A stretch of 64,000 nucleotides of DNA from Lantana camara (Eukaryota > Streptophyta > Magnoliopsida > Lamiales > Verbenaceae): the NCBI GenBank assembly GCA_037501455.1, contig CM074860.1, positions 45,642,501 to 45,706,500 on the forward strand. Reading direction: 5' to 3'. The stretch's first letter is position 1. Every line of letters starts with the position of its first letter. A model generated the notes under the pieces. It had not been told where the DNA came from, made no database searches, and saw nothing but the letters and a program-made list of their open reading frames with translations. Both the position numbers and the translations under genes were made by a program. Shown here in pieces: positions 25,249 through 37,200 of this stretch.

Positions 25249-26227
25249 TGTAACGCCCCAGTTTCCGGATGAACAGGTGAGCACGCCACGTGTGTGTTTT
25301 GAGCGTAGGTTTTATTTTATTTCTTTTAATTTCATAATATATTCTTACGTGGCATTCATAATTTTATAAAATTCACGAAACATTTTTCACATCAATTATT
25401 TGATTTCATATCATTGAAATATTATTTCATAACACGGAAAATATTTTCTTGCATGAAATTATTACCGAGAGTGATAAAATTACCAAATTGTCCCTAGTTA
25501 AATATTCTAAAATTCTAGGGACTTAATTGCATAAAATTCTAGGGGCATGATTGATCATTTCTCAAAACTTTACATACTTAATGGTATAAATTATAGACTT
25601 CAAGGATTAATTGGCAAAATTGGACTTTCACCCATTTCAAGAATGGAATGCAACGGCATAATGTTTCCATGATCTTCTTGATCAAATATCATCAAAATAT
25701 TTCCCAACTCCATCACTCTCTCTCTCGGTTCTTCAAGAAGAAAAAGGGAAGAAGATAAATTTTCATCAATCATCAAGATTTCAAGAAGTTTTTCAAGAAA
25801 TTGGAAGTGATCATCATCATCATCATCATACTTCTTCATTTCTTCCATTTACAAGGTTGGTTGCATGAGTTGAGGATTCTTGATCATAATTTCCTAGGCT
25901 AGGGTTTGAATGATATATGCTAGATGTGTTCTTAGTTGTGCAAAACATGATTGAAGGATTATTTCATGAATTATTGCATGAATTTGAGCTTGAAAAATGG
26001 AATATATGGCTTGAATGATCAAGTTGATCATGAACTTGAAAGCATGAATTCTTGATGCTATTTCATGGTTTTGGTGTCTAAGTGATATATTATCATTTAT
26101 GGAAGTTGTTTGCATCATATTTCTAGAAATTATAGCATTTGGGGATCAAAATTGGATTGTTGTTGCTTGGTTGTTTTCTTCCCGAGAGCTTCCCCTGTTT
26201 CTGCTCTGTTTTTCAGTTGCAGAAGCA

Positions 26228-26457
26228 GGGAACGACCGTTCCCAGCCTCAAGGCATTGCGGGAACGGGCGTTCCTTTCTTTTGATTCAAATGTGCGCGGC
26301 CGACTATGGGAACGGCCGTTCCCATTTTGGCTTAAGGCCCGGAAGGGCCGTTCCCAGCAGAGGCGCGTTTTTAAAAATTGAAAACGTTGTTGCGTTTTTC
26401 CGGGCAACGGGAACGACCGTTCCCAGTTTTCAAAGGAAGCCTGGAACGGCCGTTCCC
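26228..26457 (+). repeat. array of six GGGAACGGCCGTTCCC palindromes (E)
   Basis: Units start at 26228, 26260, 26308, 26340, 26409 and 26442: steps 32, 48, 32, 69, 33. This is the mirror order of the D array, as expected from the opposite orientation. The unit at 26308 extends to a perfect 20-bp palindrome. Confidence 0.9.
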
Positions 26458-27472
26458 ATGGGGCTGACAGAACAAAATTCACTGCATAAAATTCCGAAAA
26501 TGACCCCTCGATTTAACGACTTCTTTGACCCCGAATTGCTATAATACGTGTTAATAGGATGTGAAACCAAAAGTTATAATACCACATTGCATTTTCGAGG
26601 TCGTCTCGACACGTTTTCGCCGTTCGTCATATTTTGGCCATTTTAGTTCATGTCTCATGGTTGTATGTCGTATTTGCACAGGTCACGAGGGCGTGGACGA
26701 GGAGCAAGCTCCTTAGAACGCTTATTTATTATATTTTGCAAGAAAGGTGAGGTTTTGTTTTGGTAAAATGAACCCTACAACCCTTACGTGCTAGTTTTCG
26801 GCCAAAACCTATTATAATTATAAACGTTTTCAAACTTATAACCATTTCAAGCAAGAATGTATTGATTGTAATGATTTTCAAGCATGTTGGCGAGTACATG
26901 ATTGCACGTGGGCCCGAGGGTAATTCTTGAGCCAACCGGGAAAGCAAGGGCTGACGGGTAACTCCTGAATTATCCTCACATTGTTGGGATCACCCCCGAA
27001 GCCACTAGGAGATTAGTGGTGGAAGGAGTTCCGTGTCTAGAGGGTCATGTCCTCTACACACACCATGTCGTGGATAGTCGAGCCTTGCAAACTCGCTATC
27101 ACCCGGAGGAAGAAGGAGACTGGGGATTAATCCGGAATGTCGGGTTATCCTCGGGTTATTGCATGTTTTCAAGTATGAAATTGTCTATGTGAGCACTTAA
27201 TGAATTGCATGATCACTTATTTATCAAGCAAGCAAGCATGTTCACGTATTGTTCACGATTGGGAGTTCGGTTGGAGATTGCCCTTACTCGCCGGGGCCAC
27301 ATGTTCATGATATTGACAAGCATGATTAATTAAACGTGTTAAAATGGATAGTTGTACTCTCGGGCAAAGGATGAGATTCTTAAACTATATAATTATTGTT
27401 TTCTAAAAGTCTTTACCCGAGGCTACAACTTGCATGTGACGTGTGTTATATATATATTTATTGCCCCTCACT

Positions 27473-27489
27473 CAGTCTTCGGTAGACTG
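27473..27489 (+). other. predicted 5' leader hairpin (E)
   Basis: CAGTCT-TCGGT-AGACTG, about 20 bases after the TATA-like tract. Same stem in A and D; B has CGGTCA-AGT-TGACTG on its sense strand. Confidence 0.6.
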
Positions 27490-27526
27490 ATACTCCACTT
27501 TTCAGGTACCTTTTGAGCGTGGTTGT

Positions 27527-27802
27527 GCTAGGCGGGAGTTGGTCGAGTCTTGCATTTCCACGGGTCTAGTTTCATACCTTCATGTGTATCACTTTTGGGA
27601 CTTGTCATGTTTCGGATCGATATTAGTATTTTGGGATCCATAGTGATGTATATTGTTAATAGACCCTAATGTATGGATAGAGATGGTACCTATATGTATC
27701 TATGAAATAAATATGGTACCTATATATATTTATGAATGACTGTATTGCTTCCGCTTTTCTATTCATGTTTGTTGATCATGTTGGGGAGAGTGTCCCGCCT
27801 AG
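27527..27802 (+). other. predicted long-range stem, arms 27527-27537 and 27793-27802
   Basis: GCTAGGCGGGA and TCCCGCCTAG are complementary over ten bases and enclose about 255 bases just before the primer site. Equivalent arms pair perfectly in A, B, C and D with matched changes after GGCGG. Confidence 0.65.
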
Positions 27803-27930
27803 AGCGTCATTTTGTTGTCACCCGTTCGCTGTGGTCTTGGTTTATGTATGAACTGTCCATTTTATACGTGGATTGAGGCTACAGTGCGGGGGATGTGGCG
27901 CCTTGGGGTCTAGGGTGCTACATCTACAGG

Positions 27931-27942
27931 TGGTATCAGAGC
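27931..27942 (+). other. primer-binding site of element E
   Basis: TGGTATCAGAGC, complementary to initiator methionine tRNA, eight bases after the LTR. Confidence 0.95.
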
Positions 27943-27943
27943 C

Positions 27944-27957
27944 CGGTTGCAAAACCG
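27944..27957 (+). other. GNRA-loop hairpin beside the primer site (E)
   Basis: CGGTT-GCAA-AACCG. The loop is GCAA in A, B and E and GAAA in D, both GNRA. Confidence 0.6.
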
Positions 27958-28177
27958 AGGTTCTTGAGTCGTGTCCAGTCAGTCTAGGTCGCACGGCATA
28001 GGATTAGGTGGTATTTGGGAGTCTGCATTGGGCTGATTTACTTGATTTACTCCCTTATTCGCATTAATTGCACTACTTGATCTTCCTTGAATATGTATTA
28101 CTTGATATTATGGAAATTCTATGCACACATTTGCATTTATTGATCAAGACACGCATGTTTAGTGATTTGATTTCAGG

Positions 28178-31100
28178 ATGGAGCCCGATAGATATCACAG
28201 TGATCGATCCTCGAGGCACAGGCATCATCACCGCCGACACCATCGCCGCGAGAGATCACCACCTCCTCCACCTGTCCAGGCACAGCCCCAGGACTTTATG
28301 AACGCAGTAGTGGGGCTAATTGATCAGAGATTACAAGAACGAGTACCTCCACCACCACCACCAGCGCAGGTAGCACCTCCAGAGAATCCCATTTCTGCTA
28401 CCTTGCGAGAGTTTCAGAATCAGCGTCCCCCGAAATTCTATAAGGGAGACGATATTCAGGCAGAGATGTGGTTGAAGGAGATTGAGAGGATTTGGCAGCT
28501 TATTCCTTGCGACAGTCAGGAGAAGGCCCGCTGTACCCTCACTCTTATTCAGGGCGAGGCTTACTCCTGGTGGGAGAGCACAGAGATTGTTCTGGCGGCA
28601 GCAGGGACCGAGGTTACTTGGGAGGTATTTGTATGGGAGTTCAGAAACAAGTATATTCCTTCAGCTTCCCGTACCCGCAGATTGAGGGAGTTTACTGAGC
28701 TAAAGCAGGGAGGCAGGTCTGTGGGCCAGTACATCACCGAGTTCGAGAGGCTTTCTCGCTATGCACCCAACATAGCGAATGATGACTTTCACAAAGCGAT
28801 GCAGTTTGTTCAGGGGTTGAGACCGGACATCCAGGATGCACTGAAAGCGACTAATACCAGTACCTGGGCAAAGGCTACTGCAAAGGCCCTGAAGGTTGAG
28901 GATTCTGATAGTGCCAGGAGGGCTACTCAGCGAGCAGGACAGGCTTCAGGCTCGAGATCAGGCCAGGGATCGAGCGCAGGAAAAAGGCCGATGGTTTATT
29001 CTGCACCTCCAGCACAGAGGGACTCTGGGAAAAAGTTTAAGACTACAGGAACATCACAGAAGGGTGCAGGGCCGTTACTGAGAGGTCCGAGAGCTCCAGC
29101 ACCACCCCAGCCACCTCAGAGACCGAGATGCACATGGTGTGGACACCCTACGCACACTTATGATAACTGCAGGCGTCGGTTGGGCCTATGTTTGATCTGC
29201 GGGAGTAACGAGCATCTGGTTGATGGTTGTCCGGATCGTCAGGATCCACCACCTGCAGGACCGAGGCCACTGGTGAGAGCTCGAGCTTATGCACTTGCTG
29301 GAGAGGCGCAGGAGGCTGACATTGACCCCGCTGCAGTAGTTGAAGGTATTATTTGCATCCATGGCACGAACATCCATACATTATTTGATCCAGGAGCTAC
29401 ACACTCCTTTCTTGCGCATTCTATTGCTATTACCTTGTCTTTGCCTGCTATGTGTACTTCTGTGCGCTATATAGTTAGTACTCCTTTCGGTAGTAGGCGA
29501 GAGACGGATCAGGTTTGCAGGGATGTTCCAGTGGTGATTGAAGGCAGGGAATTTCTGACAGACTTTATTGTGATGCCAATGGAGAGATACGGGGCTATTT
29601 TGGGAATGGAGTGGTTATACAGGCATTGTGCTACAGTGGATTGTCGGGCCAAGAAAGTTCAGTTGGGTCCAGAGGTTGTTACGGGCTGTACTTCGAAGAC
29701 TGTACCCTTACTTTCATTTGCAGAGGCTCAGAGACTAGCCAGAGACGGGGCCACAGGGTTCATTGCTTACATTCTGAATAAGCCCAAAGATCAGGTGAAA
29801 TTAGAGGACACAGAAGTGGTAAAGGAATTTCCCGAGGTATTCCCAGAGAAATTGGATTCATTGTCGCCTGAACGGGAGATTGAATTTGTGATTGATCTTT
29901 TCCCGAATGCCGAGCCGTATTCAAAGACTCCTTACCGGATGGCCCCAGCCGAATTAAAGGAACTAAAAGTGCAGCTTGAGGCTTTATTGGAAGTTGGGTA
30001 TATTCGGCCAAGTTCTTCGCCGTGGGGAGCACCAGTGTTGTTTGTAAAGAAAAAGGACGGGACTCTAAGAATGTGCATCGATTACAGGGAGTTGAACAGG
30101 ATGACTATTAAGAACAAGTATCCCCTTCCACATATCGAGGAGTTATTCGATATACTCCAGGGTTCTAAGGTGTATTCAAAATTGGATTTAAGGCAGGGAT
30201 ACTATCAGCTGCGGATCCGAGCAGAGGACATTCCAAAGACAGGATTCAATACTCGGTACGGGCATTATGAGTTCGTGGTTATGCCTTTTGGTTTGACTAA
30301 TGCCCCTGCAGCTTTCATGGATATGATGCACCGGATATTTAGGCCTTTCCTCGACAAGTTCGTGGTGATTTTTATTGATGATATTCTGGTTTTCTCAAAA
30401 TCACCCGAGGAGCATGCGAGACATCTCAGGCTCGTTCTTCAGACACTAAAGGAGCATCAGTTATTTGCCAAGTTTAGCAAGTGTGAATTTTGGATCGATC
30501 GGGTTTCATTCTTGGGGCATGTGATTTCAGGAAAAGGATTGGAAGTCGATCCCTCAAAAATTGAGGCCGTGCATAAGTGGGAGAAACCAAAGAACGCCTC
30601 AGAGATTAGAAGTTTCTTGGGATTGGCCGGTTACTACAGAAGGTTTGTTCAGGATTTCTCCAAGATTGCGGCACCGTTAACCCGGTTGACAAAGAAAGAT
30701 GTTAAGTTTGTCTGGGACGAGAAGTGTGATCAGAGTTTCAACTTTCTGAAGGAAAAGTTAGTCTCAGCTCCGGTGTTAACGCTTCCCGAGGGTTCAGAAG
30801 AGTATGCCGTGTATACAGATGCTTCTAAGGAAGGCCTAGGTTGTGTTTTGACTCAGAAGGGAAAAGTGATTGCCTATGCTTCCCGTAAGCTAAAGGAATA
30901 TGAAAGGAATTATCCGACACACGACCTAGAGCTAGCAGCCATGATCTTTGCACTCGGGAAATGGAGACATTATCTTTACGGAACTTCCTTTGAGATATTT
31001 ACCGACCATAAGAGCCTCCAGTATTTATTCACGCAAAAGGATTTGAATATGAGGCAACGGCGTTGGATGGAAAAGTTGGAAGATTATGATTGTACAATTA

Positions 31101-32266
31101 AATACCATCCCGGGAAAGCCAATGTGGTCGCCGATGCACTTAGCAGGAAGGCGAGTGTATCGAGTTTGGGAATAAAGGAAAGTAAGGAAGTTGCCCCGAT
31201 TGTGTTACGGGCTCGGGTTTCTAATATCACAATTCAGCCGGAATTGAAGAATCAGTTGTTTGAGGCTCAGAATAGGGATCCGGAAGTACAGAAACTTGCA
31301 AGTAAAGCTAAGGATGACCCGGAGAGTCCGTTTGGGTTTGATGAGACCGGGTTGCTTCGGTTTAAAAACAGAGTAGTAGTACCTGAAGAATTGAGACGGG
31401 TCCTACTCGAGGAAGCTCACAAGTCAGCCTACTCGATCCACCCAGGAGGAAACAAGATGTATAAGGATTTGAAGCAATTTTATTGGTGGAACGGGTTGAA
31501 GAGAGACGTGGCAGAGTACGTGAAACATTGCCTGACTTGCCAGAAAGTGAAAGCTGAGCACCAAAAACCCGCAGGACTTCTACAACCGTTACCTATTCCC
31601 GAATGGAAGTGGGAACAAGTAACTATAGACTTTGTTTCTGGATTACCGAAGGTTAAAGGCGGGTTTGATGGTATTTGGGTGATCGTGGATAGATTCACCA
31701 AGTCTGCTCACTTTCTATCGGTCCGGATGTCCTATAAGATCCCGAAGTTGGCCGAGATCTATAACAGAGAGATCGTTCGACTTCATGGTATTCCGGTGAG
31801 CATAGTATCGGATCGAGACCCGAGGTTTACTTCGAAGTTGTGGCAGGAGTTACAGGCCGTTTTGGGTACGAAACTCAAGTTCAGTACAGCATTTCACCCT
31901 CAGACAGACGGCCAGACTGAAAGGTTAATCAGGTATTTGGAAGATCTTCTTCGGGCTTGCGCGATGGATTTTCAGAACTCGTGGTCAGAACAGCTTCCCT
32001 TGATCGAGTTTGCTTATAATAACAGCTTTCAAGCTTCGATCGGGATGGCTCCTTACGAGTTACTTTATGGAAGAAAGTGCCGATCTCCGTTGTTTTTCGA
32101 CTTGGAAGAATGGAAATGGTCGAAACAGGAAGGAGTAAAGAAAGGTGAAAGGTTCGAAAGGCCTTCCAAAGTCGTTCAAGCTATGATTGAAAAGGTTCAG
32201 ATGATTCAACAACGGATGAAAGGTTCAGATGCACCACTTGCTACCCGTAGTCAGATCAACACGTAA
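28178..32266 (+). CDS. gag-pol polyprotein of element E, C-terminus lost
   Basis: One uninterrupted 1362-codon frame. Gag comes first (REFQNQ block, capsid), then a double zinc knuckle from residue 318 ([28 protein letters not shown]). Then come the protease DPGA at 404-407, reverse transcriptase with FIDD ending in D734-D735, RNase H with TDAS at D881, and integrase with H1081/H1088/C1118/C1121 and the D1151-D1212-E1248 triad (35 residues between the last two). The start follows a T-rich stretch and the next reading is gag-like at once. The frame leaves E at 32224; the last 14 codons come from B DNA. The integrase tail and the chromodomain expected in the Tekay/Del lineage are gone, so the copy is probably not self-sufficient though its enzymes look intact. 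Confidence 0.93.
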   Translation: MEPDRYHSDRSSRHRHHHRRHHRRERSPPPPPVQAQPQDFMNAVVGLIDQRLQERVPPPPPPAQVAPPENPISATLREFQNQRPPKFYKGDDIQAEMWLKEIERIWQLIPCDSQEKARCTLTLIQGEAYSWWESTEIVLAAAGTEVTWEVFVWEFRNKYIPSASRTRRLREFTELKQGGRSVGQYITEFERLSRYAPNIANDDFHKAMQFVQGLRPDIQDALKATNTSTWAKATAKALKVEDSDSARRATQRAGQASGSRSGQGSSAGKRPMVYSAPPAQRDSGKKFKTTGTSQKGAGPLLRGPRAPAPPQPPQRPRCTWCGHPTHTYDNCRRRLGLCLICGSNEHLVDGCPDRQDPPPAGPRPLVRARAYALAGEAQEADIDPAAVVEGIICIHGTNIHTLFDPGATHSFLAHSIAITLSLPAMCTSVRYIVSTPFGSRRETDQVCRDVPVVIEGREFLTDFIVMPMERYGAILGMEWLYRHCATVDCRAKKVQLGPEVVTGCTSKTVPLLSFAEAQRLARDGATGFIAYILNKPKDQVKLEDTEVVKEFPEVFPEKLDSLSPEREIEFVIDLFPNAEPYSKTPYRMAPAELKELKVQLEALLEVGYIRPSSSPWGAPVLFVKKKDGTLRMCIDYRELNRMTIKNKYPLPHIEELFDILQGSKVYSKLDLRQGYYQLRIRAEDIPKTGFNTRYGHYEFVVMPFGLTNAPAAFMDMMHRIFRPFLDKFVVIFIDDILVFSKSPEEHARHLRLVLQTLKEHQLFAKFSKCEFWIDRVSFLGHVISGKGLEVDPSKIEAVHKWEKPKNASEIRSFLGLAGYYRRFVQDFSKIAAPLTRLTKKDVKFVWDEKCDQSFNFLKEKLVSAPVLTLPEGSEEYAVYTDASKEGLGCVLTQKGKVIAYASRKLKEYERNYPTHDLELAAMIFALGKWRHYLYGTSFEIFTDHKSLQYLFTQKDLNMRQRRWMEKLEDYDCTIKYHPGKANVVADALSRKASVSSLGIKESKEVAPIVLRARVSNITIQPELKNQLFEAQNRDPEVQKLASKAKDDPESPFGFDETGLLRFKNRVVVPEELRRVLLEEAHKSAYSIHPGGNKMYKDLKQFYWWNGLKRDVAEYVKHCLTCQKVKAEHQKPAGLLQPLPIPEWKWEQVTIDFVSGLPKVKGGFDGIWVIVDRFTKSAHFLSVRMSYKIPKLAEIYNREIVRLHGIPVSIVSDRDPRFTSKLWQELQAVLGTKLKFSTAFHPQTDGQTERLIRYLEDLLRACAMDFQNSWSEQLPLIEFAYNNSFQASIGMAPYELLYGRKCRSPLFFDLEEWKWSKQEGVKKGERFERPSKVVQAMIEKVQMIQQRMKGSDAPLATRSQINT

Positions 32267-32284
32267 TGCAACCACAACAAACAA

Positions 32285-32660
32285 GAGAGAATCCCATCTC
32301 TCCACACGTAAGTGAGAGAGCCCCGTCCCTCAGCACCCACAAGAGAGAGAACCCCGTCTCTCGAGCACATAATTGAGAGAACCCCGTCTCTCAATCACAT
32401 AATTGAGAGAACCCCGTCTCTCAACCTAAGTCGGGCAGATTCCAACATCTCCCAACATTCTAGTTTGAGAAAATTCAGCACTCCTCAAACCCCTAGATTC
32501 AAGAGAATCCAGCATCTCCGAATATCTAAGTACAAGAGAATCCAACATCTCTCGTGCACAAAACTTAGAAAGAATCCAACATCTTTCTACCACATAAATG
32601 GAGAGAATCTTACATCTCTCCAACACGTAAAAAGAGGGAACCTAAGGTCTCTCTTGCACA
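32285..32660 (-). repeat. hairpin minisatellite (B, copy 1)
   Basis: About a dozen units of 25-30 bp such as GAGAGAACCCCGTCTCTC and diverged forms with AATCCAACATCT centres. Copy 2 is at 38234-38610. CRISPR-like at first sight, but the units are diverged and spacers are not unique. Confidence 0.8.
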
Positions 32661-34238
32661 TAAATCTACTGATCAGTTATTCAAACATACACACATCATG
32701 GTAACACTTGACGAAAAGTATGCGATGCATGTGTGGTGTACCTTATACAACTGATATCGGTGTCCCTTGAGTATAGATTCAACTCTCATACCTCAACTCA
32801 AGGGGGATATCGCGATGGAATCCCTATAAAACGAGGTTACAGTATGTATGTATGTTATATGAGAAGTTAGTGAGCAATCAAAAGAGTTTTAAATCACATA
32901 AGCATGAACAGTTCACATAAGTACATAACTCAATCATTTCAACAACAGTTCATAACAAGTAGAAATTTCAAGTTACAAATACTAGATCAAGTATCCAAGT
33001 TATCACAATTAAAATAGCAGTAGTCATCACCCACATCAAGCAAAACAAGGTAGGAGTATTTAAACGATGCATGTATGCAAATGCCATGAATGCTTGGCGT
33101 ACCGATCACCGAAGTGTCAAACTCTTGACAGGAAGTTGAGATGAAGCGGTAGGAGTTGATTAAGCCGGTAATGATGCAACCTTCGTCATCTGAACTTCTT
33201 TGTCTTGAGTCTTCTCATAAAGTGGTAACTCAGCAAAGCTCGTTTATCACCAAACCCCTTACTAGACCGTAATCCTTGCTCAACTAGAATCATCCTCAGT
33301 TTCTCCCAAGAATTCTCATTTATGTGTTAAATCTTAGTCTGCTCATCTTCAAGGAGTTGTCCATGATTCATTTGTCAATTAGATATTTACCTCAGAGTTT
33401 CGTTGGATGATCGTGGTGCTAAGTACTTCCCAAGGCAATCCATGGTATATAATTCTAAAACTTGAATAAAGTCTTTCAGCATCTAAGTGTTATATTCCCG
33501 CATCAACAATGTCTTCCATCTCATCTTAGAGAAACACCCAAAGAGCTAACAACCAATCTTGTCTTGTCGTTCGTTAACTCTAAATGGCACCAAAACCTTC
33601 AACACTCACCGATGGTTTGTAGCTCGTTGCTTAAGTAACATGGTTACCTATCCACATCCCTTGAACTTGATCGGATCGTATTTGATCGGATTCTTCTACA
33701 TTAACTCGTTTCCATCAACAAGGTGTCTACTTCCAAATAAACGAATCATCAAGGTGAAAATTCATCAAACTCCATCTTTCAATTGACTTTAAGATAGTAA
33801 GTCAACATAGCAAATCTCAGTCCTTCAACTCTGAACCTTTTCATGACCATTGATCTTGGTAAAGAATCCTTTCATCTTCGAATTATGGCGTGTTTCCGTT
33901 GTAGTACCAATAGGTAGTGTTGACGGAGGGAAATCTTAGTGTTGACTCATAGGGTACCCTGAAATTCAAACACTAAATTCGATGCATGCGGATTAAGATG
34001 CAAATGAAATGTAACAAGTACATCATGTAAATGCAACAATTAGTTGTAATTTATAAAGCACATAAAATAAGATGTTGCGTAATTAAAGTCACAATGTGCA
34101 CACAATCATATAATCACGAAACAATTCATGCCGAAGGATCAAAATATCAAGTCAAACAAATGCAATACGCAGTTATTCCTATGCCGTACGACCTAGACAG
34201 ACTCAACATGACTCAAGAGCTCGGTTTTGCAACCTAGA

Positions 34239-34250
34239 GCTCTGATACCA
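34239..34250 (-). other. primer-binding site (B, copy 1)
   Basis: Minus strand TGGTATCAGAGC, eight bases from the LTR, followed by GGTT-GCAA-AACC. Confidence 0.9.
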
Positions 34251-34258
34251 CTTAAGGA

Positions 34259-37200
34259 TGTAACACCCCAAATGGAGAAGTGCCACATCCCCCGCACTAT
34301 GACCCAGACCCGGAACATGAAATGAAAGTCCATGCCCGAATCCGAATCAGAGCGAACGGGAGACCAACTCACACACTAGGCTAGGCGGATCTAGCTTGAC
34401 CAAAACTCAGAGTGCGGAAGCAATTAAAACCAACAACAATAGATAGCGGAAGCATTTAAAACAAAACATACAAAGCAGGTGACGGGTTCAACTAGCATAG
34501 ATACCTAATCCCGACTATCAACATAAAGTAATAATCATCAAGTGCCACAAGGGCCGAATGAGAGTGCCACGCAGGGCTACCGAATAGTAAAGTATAATCT
34601 CAAGTCTACAAGTCAAAGGATAAATAAAGTGTATGAAAAGACAAATGCAAATAGAAAGACTAGACCGACGAAGTGCAACTCAAAGGACTCACTTCCGCCT
34701 AGCAAACGCCAACAATCCTGCAACTAAAAGTGTAAATGAGGGGTCAGTCAACTTGACCGAGTGAGGGGGCTAACGCACACCCACAATATATATATATAAA
34801 GAGCATAGCACAGAATAAAAGGATGGACTCATGAACCGGGGATAGGTGTTGCATACCAAAACATTTGGAAACAACCCAAATAAATATAGATATAAGTTTA
34901 GAAACCATTTCCAAAAGGACTCTATCCCGATTCATAATTCCATAACATAACATACCATATGCTCGGCGAGTACGAGCTTCCAACCTCAACTCCTCATATC
35001 ATAACAAAACAGAAATAACATACCAACCTCAACTCCGGGTGATGGTAGGGTTGCGCGACCCTAACCATCCATAATAAAACCGTCTAAAATAGACTCAATC
35101 TCAAGAGGGTAGCGAACCCACAAGAGTCATCTTCGGCCATAGCCGAAGGCTCAAGATATCACGCCTCCCTCATCACCCTAAGGTCGCGCAATGATATCTC
35201 AAATAGAAACTACGCAATGGATAAATGCCCCGACGGCCCTAACCGTCCCGGGGGTACCCATTCCCGCAGCTCCTTGGAACGCAATGGATAAATGCCCCGT
35301 CGGCCTTAACCGTCCCGGGGGTACCCATTCCTGCAGCTCCTAGGATCCATAACATAATATAACAGGATAGAACAGATACCATATAACATGGCCAACTCGC
35401 TAAAGAAACATAACACAACCGATTTTTCCAAAAGGCTCACATATACCTCCATAATAGTTTTCCAAAACCAAAGGTGGTCCATAAGATCATACCCATATCA
35501 TATCCAACACATACTAAATCATAAGTATAAGATATACTCGCATGCGGGGATTAAAAACAGCACATTAAGGCCATAGGTCAATAACTATACAAAATCCTAA
35601 ACCTCACCTCGTGAAAGTAGAGTCTGAGAGTGTGAAGGGCCAAACACTCTAAACCTCAGGCCCACCGGCACCACCAAACTCTGTGACAAGACATACAGAA
35701 GCCCAGACTTAGACTCTATATGAACCAAACAAGACGCACGGCGTTGCTCAACATGATCGTGGTTATGCATAAGTGTTCATGTTGTGCTTGGATGAGGTGT
35801 CGTGGTCATTCAAGGCAAATCAATGCTCAACAAGGTCATATTTACAAGCAACCATCATGCAATTCCATATCCAAAGATGCAAGATCAATTTAGGAAGTCA
35901 ATGTATTCAGAAAATGCATATTAAATCATCTAATATCACAGGGTTCAATTATAATGTTAGAATTAAGCATCAAGTTCATGTCGAGTTATAAAGTGCATAA
36001 GTAAGAGCAACTTGATTATATAAACATACAAAGTTGTTGTACGTAGATGGCATGCTTGATACAAATAAAGAGTGCATTTAATTCACTTAAAGTCATACTT
36101 TACAACTTCACAAAATGTTTGGTACACAAGCTCAAGTCACATTCATAGTTTCATAAATATTACACTAACACCCCTTCATATCTAAACACATATCATAAAT
36201 TCATCACATCGGGATTCAAATTGTAAATCGAAACATTCATGCATATCACAATCCATTCAATACATGTTTTCATATACGATTGGAATACATCTCGATCAAC
36301 AAACCAACAATAACCAATTTATTTGCACTTAAAACAATTAATTCAAATAATCACAATTACGCAAAATAATTCGTAATAAATAGATCGAGTGTCCGATTAA
36401 CGAACGGAAAGTGGCGTTGAACTCACCACAACGAGACGAACATTCTGTCCAAAATTCGCCGGAGTGCCGCCACCGGAGCCGCCGGAAAGTCGCCGGGCCG
36501 CCACCGGGCCGCCGTCAAAAGTCGCCGGAAAAATCCCGAAAAATCAGTCCTGAATGAAGTCTTCGTGCCCGTTCCGAATCCTCGATCAATTTCTGGAAAT
36601 TCCAAGCCGATTGTCCTAGATCTGAAATCTAAGAACACGAAAACCCTAAATCTTCAAACTCAAATTACTTCCAAACCGGTGAACCAAAATGCGATCCGAA
36701 AGAGGCGTTGTCTTACCCATGACGAGCTCTTCGAAACCCCCAAGGTAGATTTTCGGAAAAATCCTCGGAGCTAGTGCCGCCATTGCACCGCCACTTTGCC
36801 GCCACCGATCCGCCTCCAAACCACCGAATCTGGAGTCGCCTGATCACAGGTCACTAGTTCTCGTCGTTCCGAACAACTTTCGTGAAGAGCCCGAGACCAA
36901 AATATGGCCGGAAAAGGCCCCCGTTGGCCGCCAAAGTTTCTGCCGCTGCCGCTACAGTAACTCGCGACGCCGCCGCGAGATTTGGGCGGCGCGTGCGGCG
37001 CCGTCTCTGCTCCAATTGCCGCGCCGCCGACGTCAACCGCTGGGCCAGGAAGTCCTCTATCTGGGCATGTGGCGCGTGTAACAAGGGGATGGCCGGAAAC
37101 CGCCACGAAACGCCGGCGAAGTGGCGGCGGTCTGACAGCTCCGCCGCTGCTACTGAAATCCGTCCATAACTCCGTCACCGTTCGTCGTTAGGCCGTGAAA

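Larger units (their letters stand above)
25249..27922 (+). repeat. E 5' LTR (2674 bp)
   Basis: TGTAACGCCCC to GGTGCTACA. In order: palindrome array (26228-26457), donor-like AAAG|GTGAGG (intron start 26747), TATATATATATTTATT (27448-27463), hairpin (27473-27489), acceptor-like TTTTCAG ending at 27505, and stem arms at 27527-27537 and 27793-27802. The short antisense frame at 25600-25848 is a GAT/ATC-repeat effect. Confidence 0.9.
32225..34258 (-). other. B interior, truncated copy
   Basis: Matches 38174-40207. It lacks the 267 bp next to the purine tract. No coding domain is recognised; open frames such as 32312-32704 come from the minisatellite. Confidence 0.7.

Noticed and set aside
32285..32660. 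CRISPR-like array
   Set aside because: Plant retrotransposon context, diverged units, no unique spacers; it is a minisatellite with inverted-repeat units.
36771..37191. Host-gene fragment in the B LTR GC block
   Set aside because: Open frames exist on both strands from composition; no motif supports a protein.
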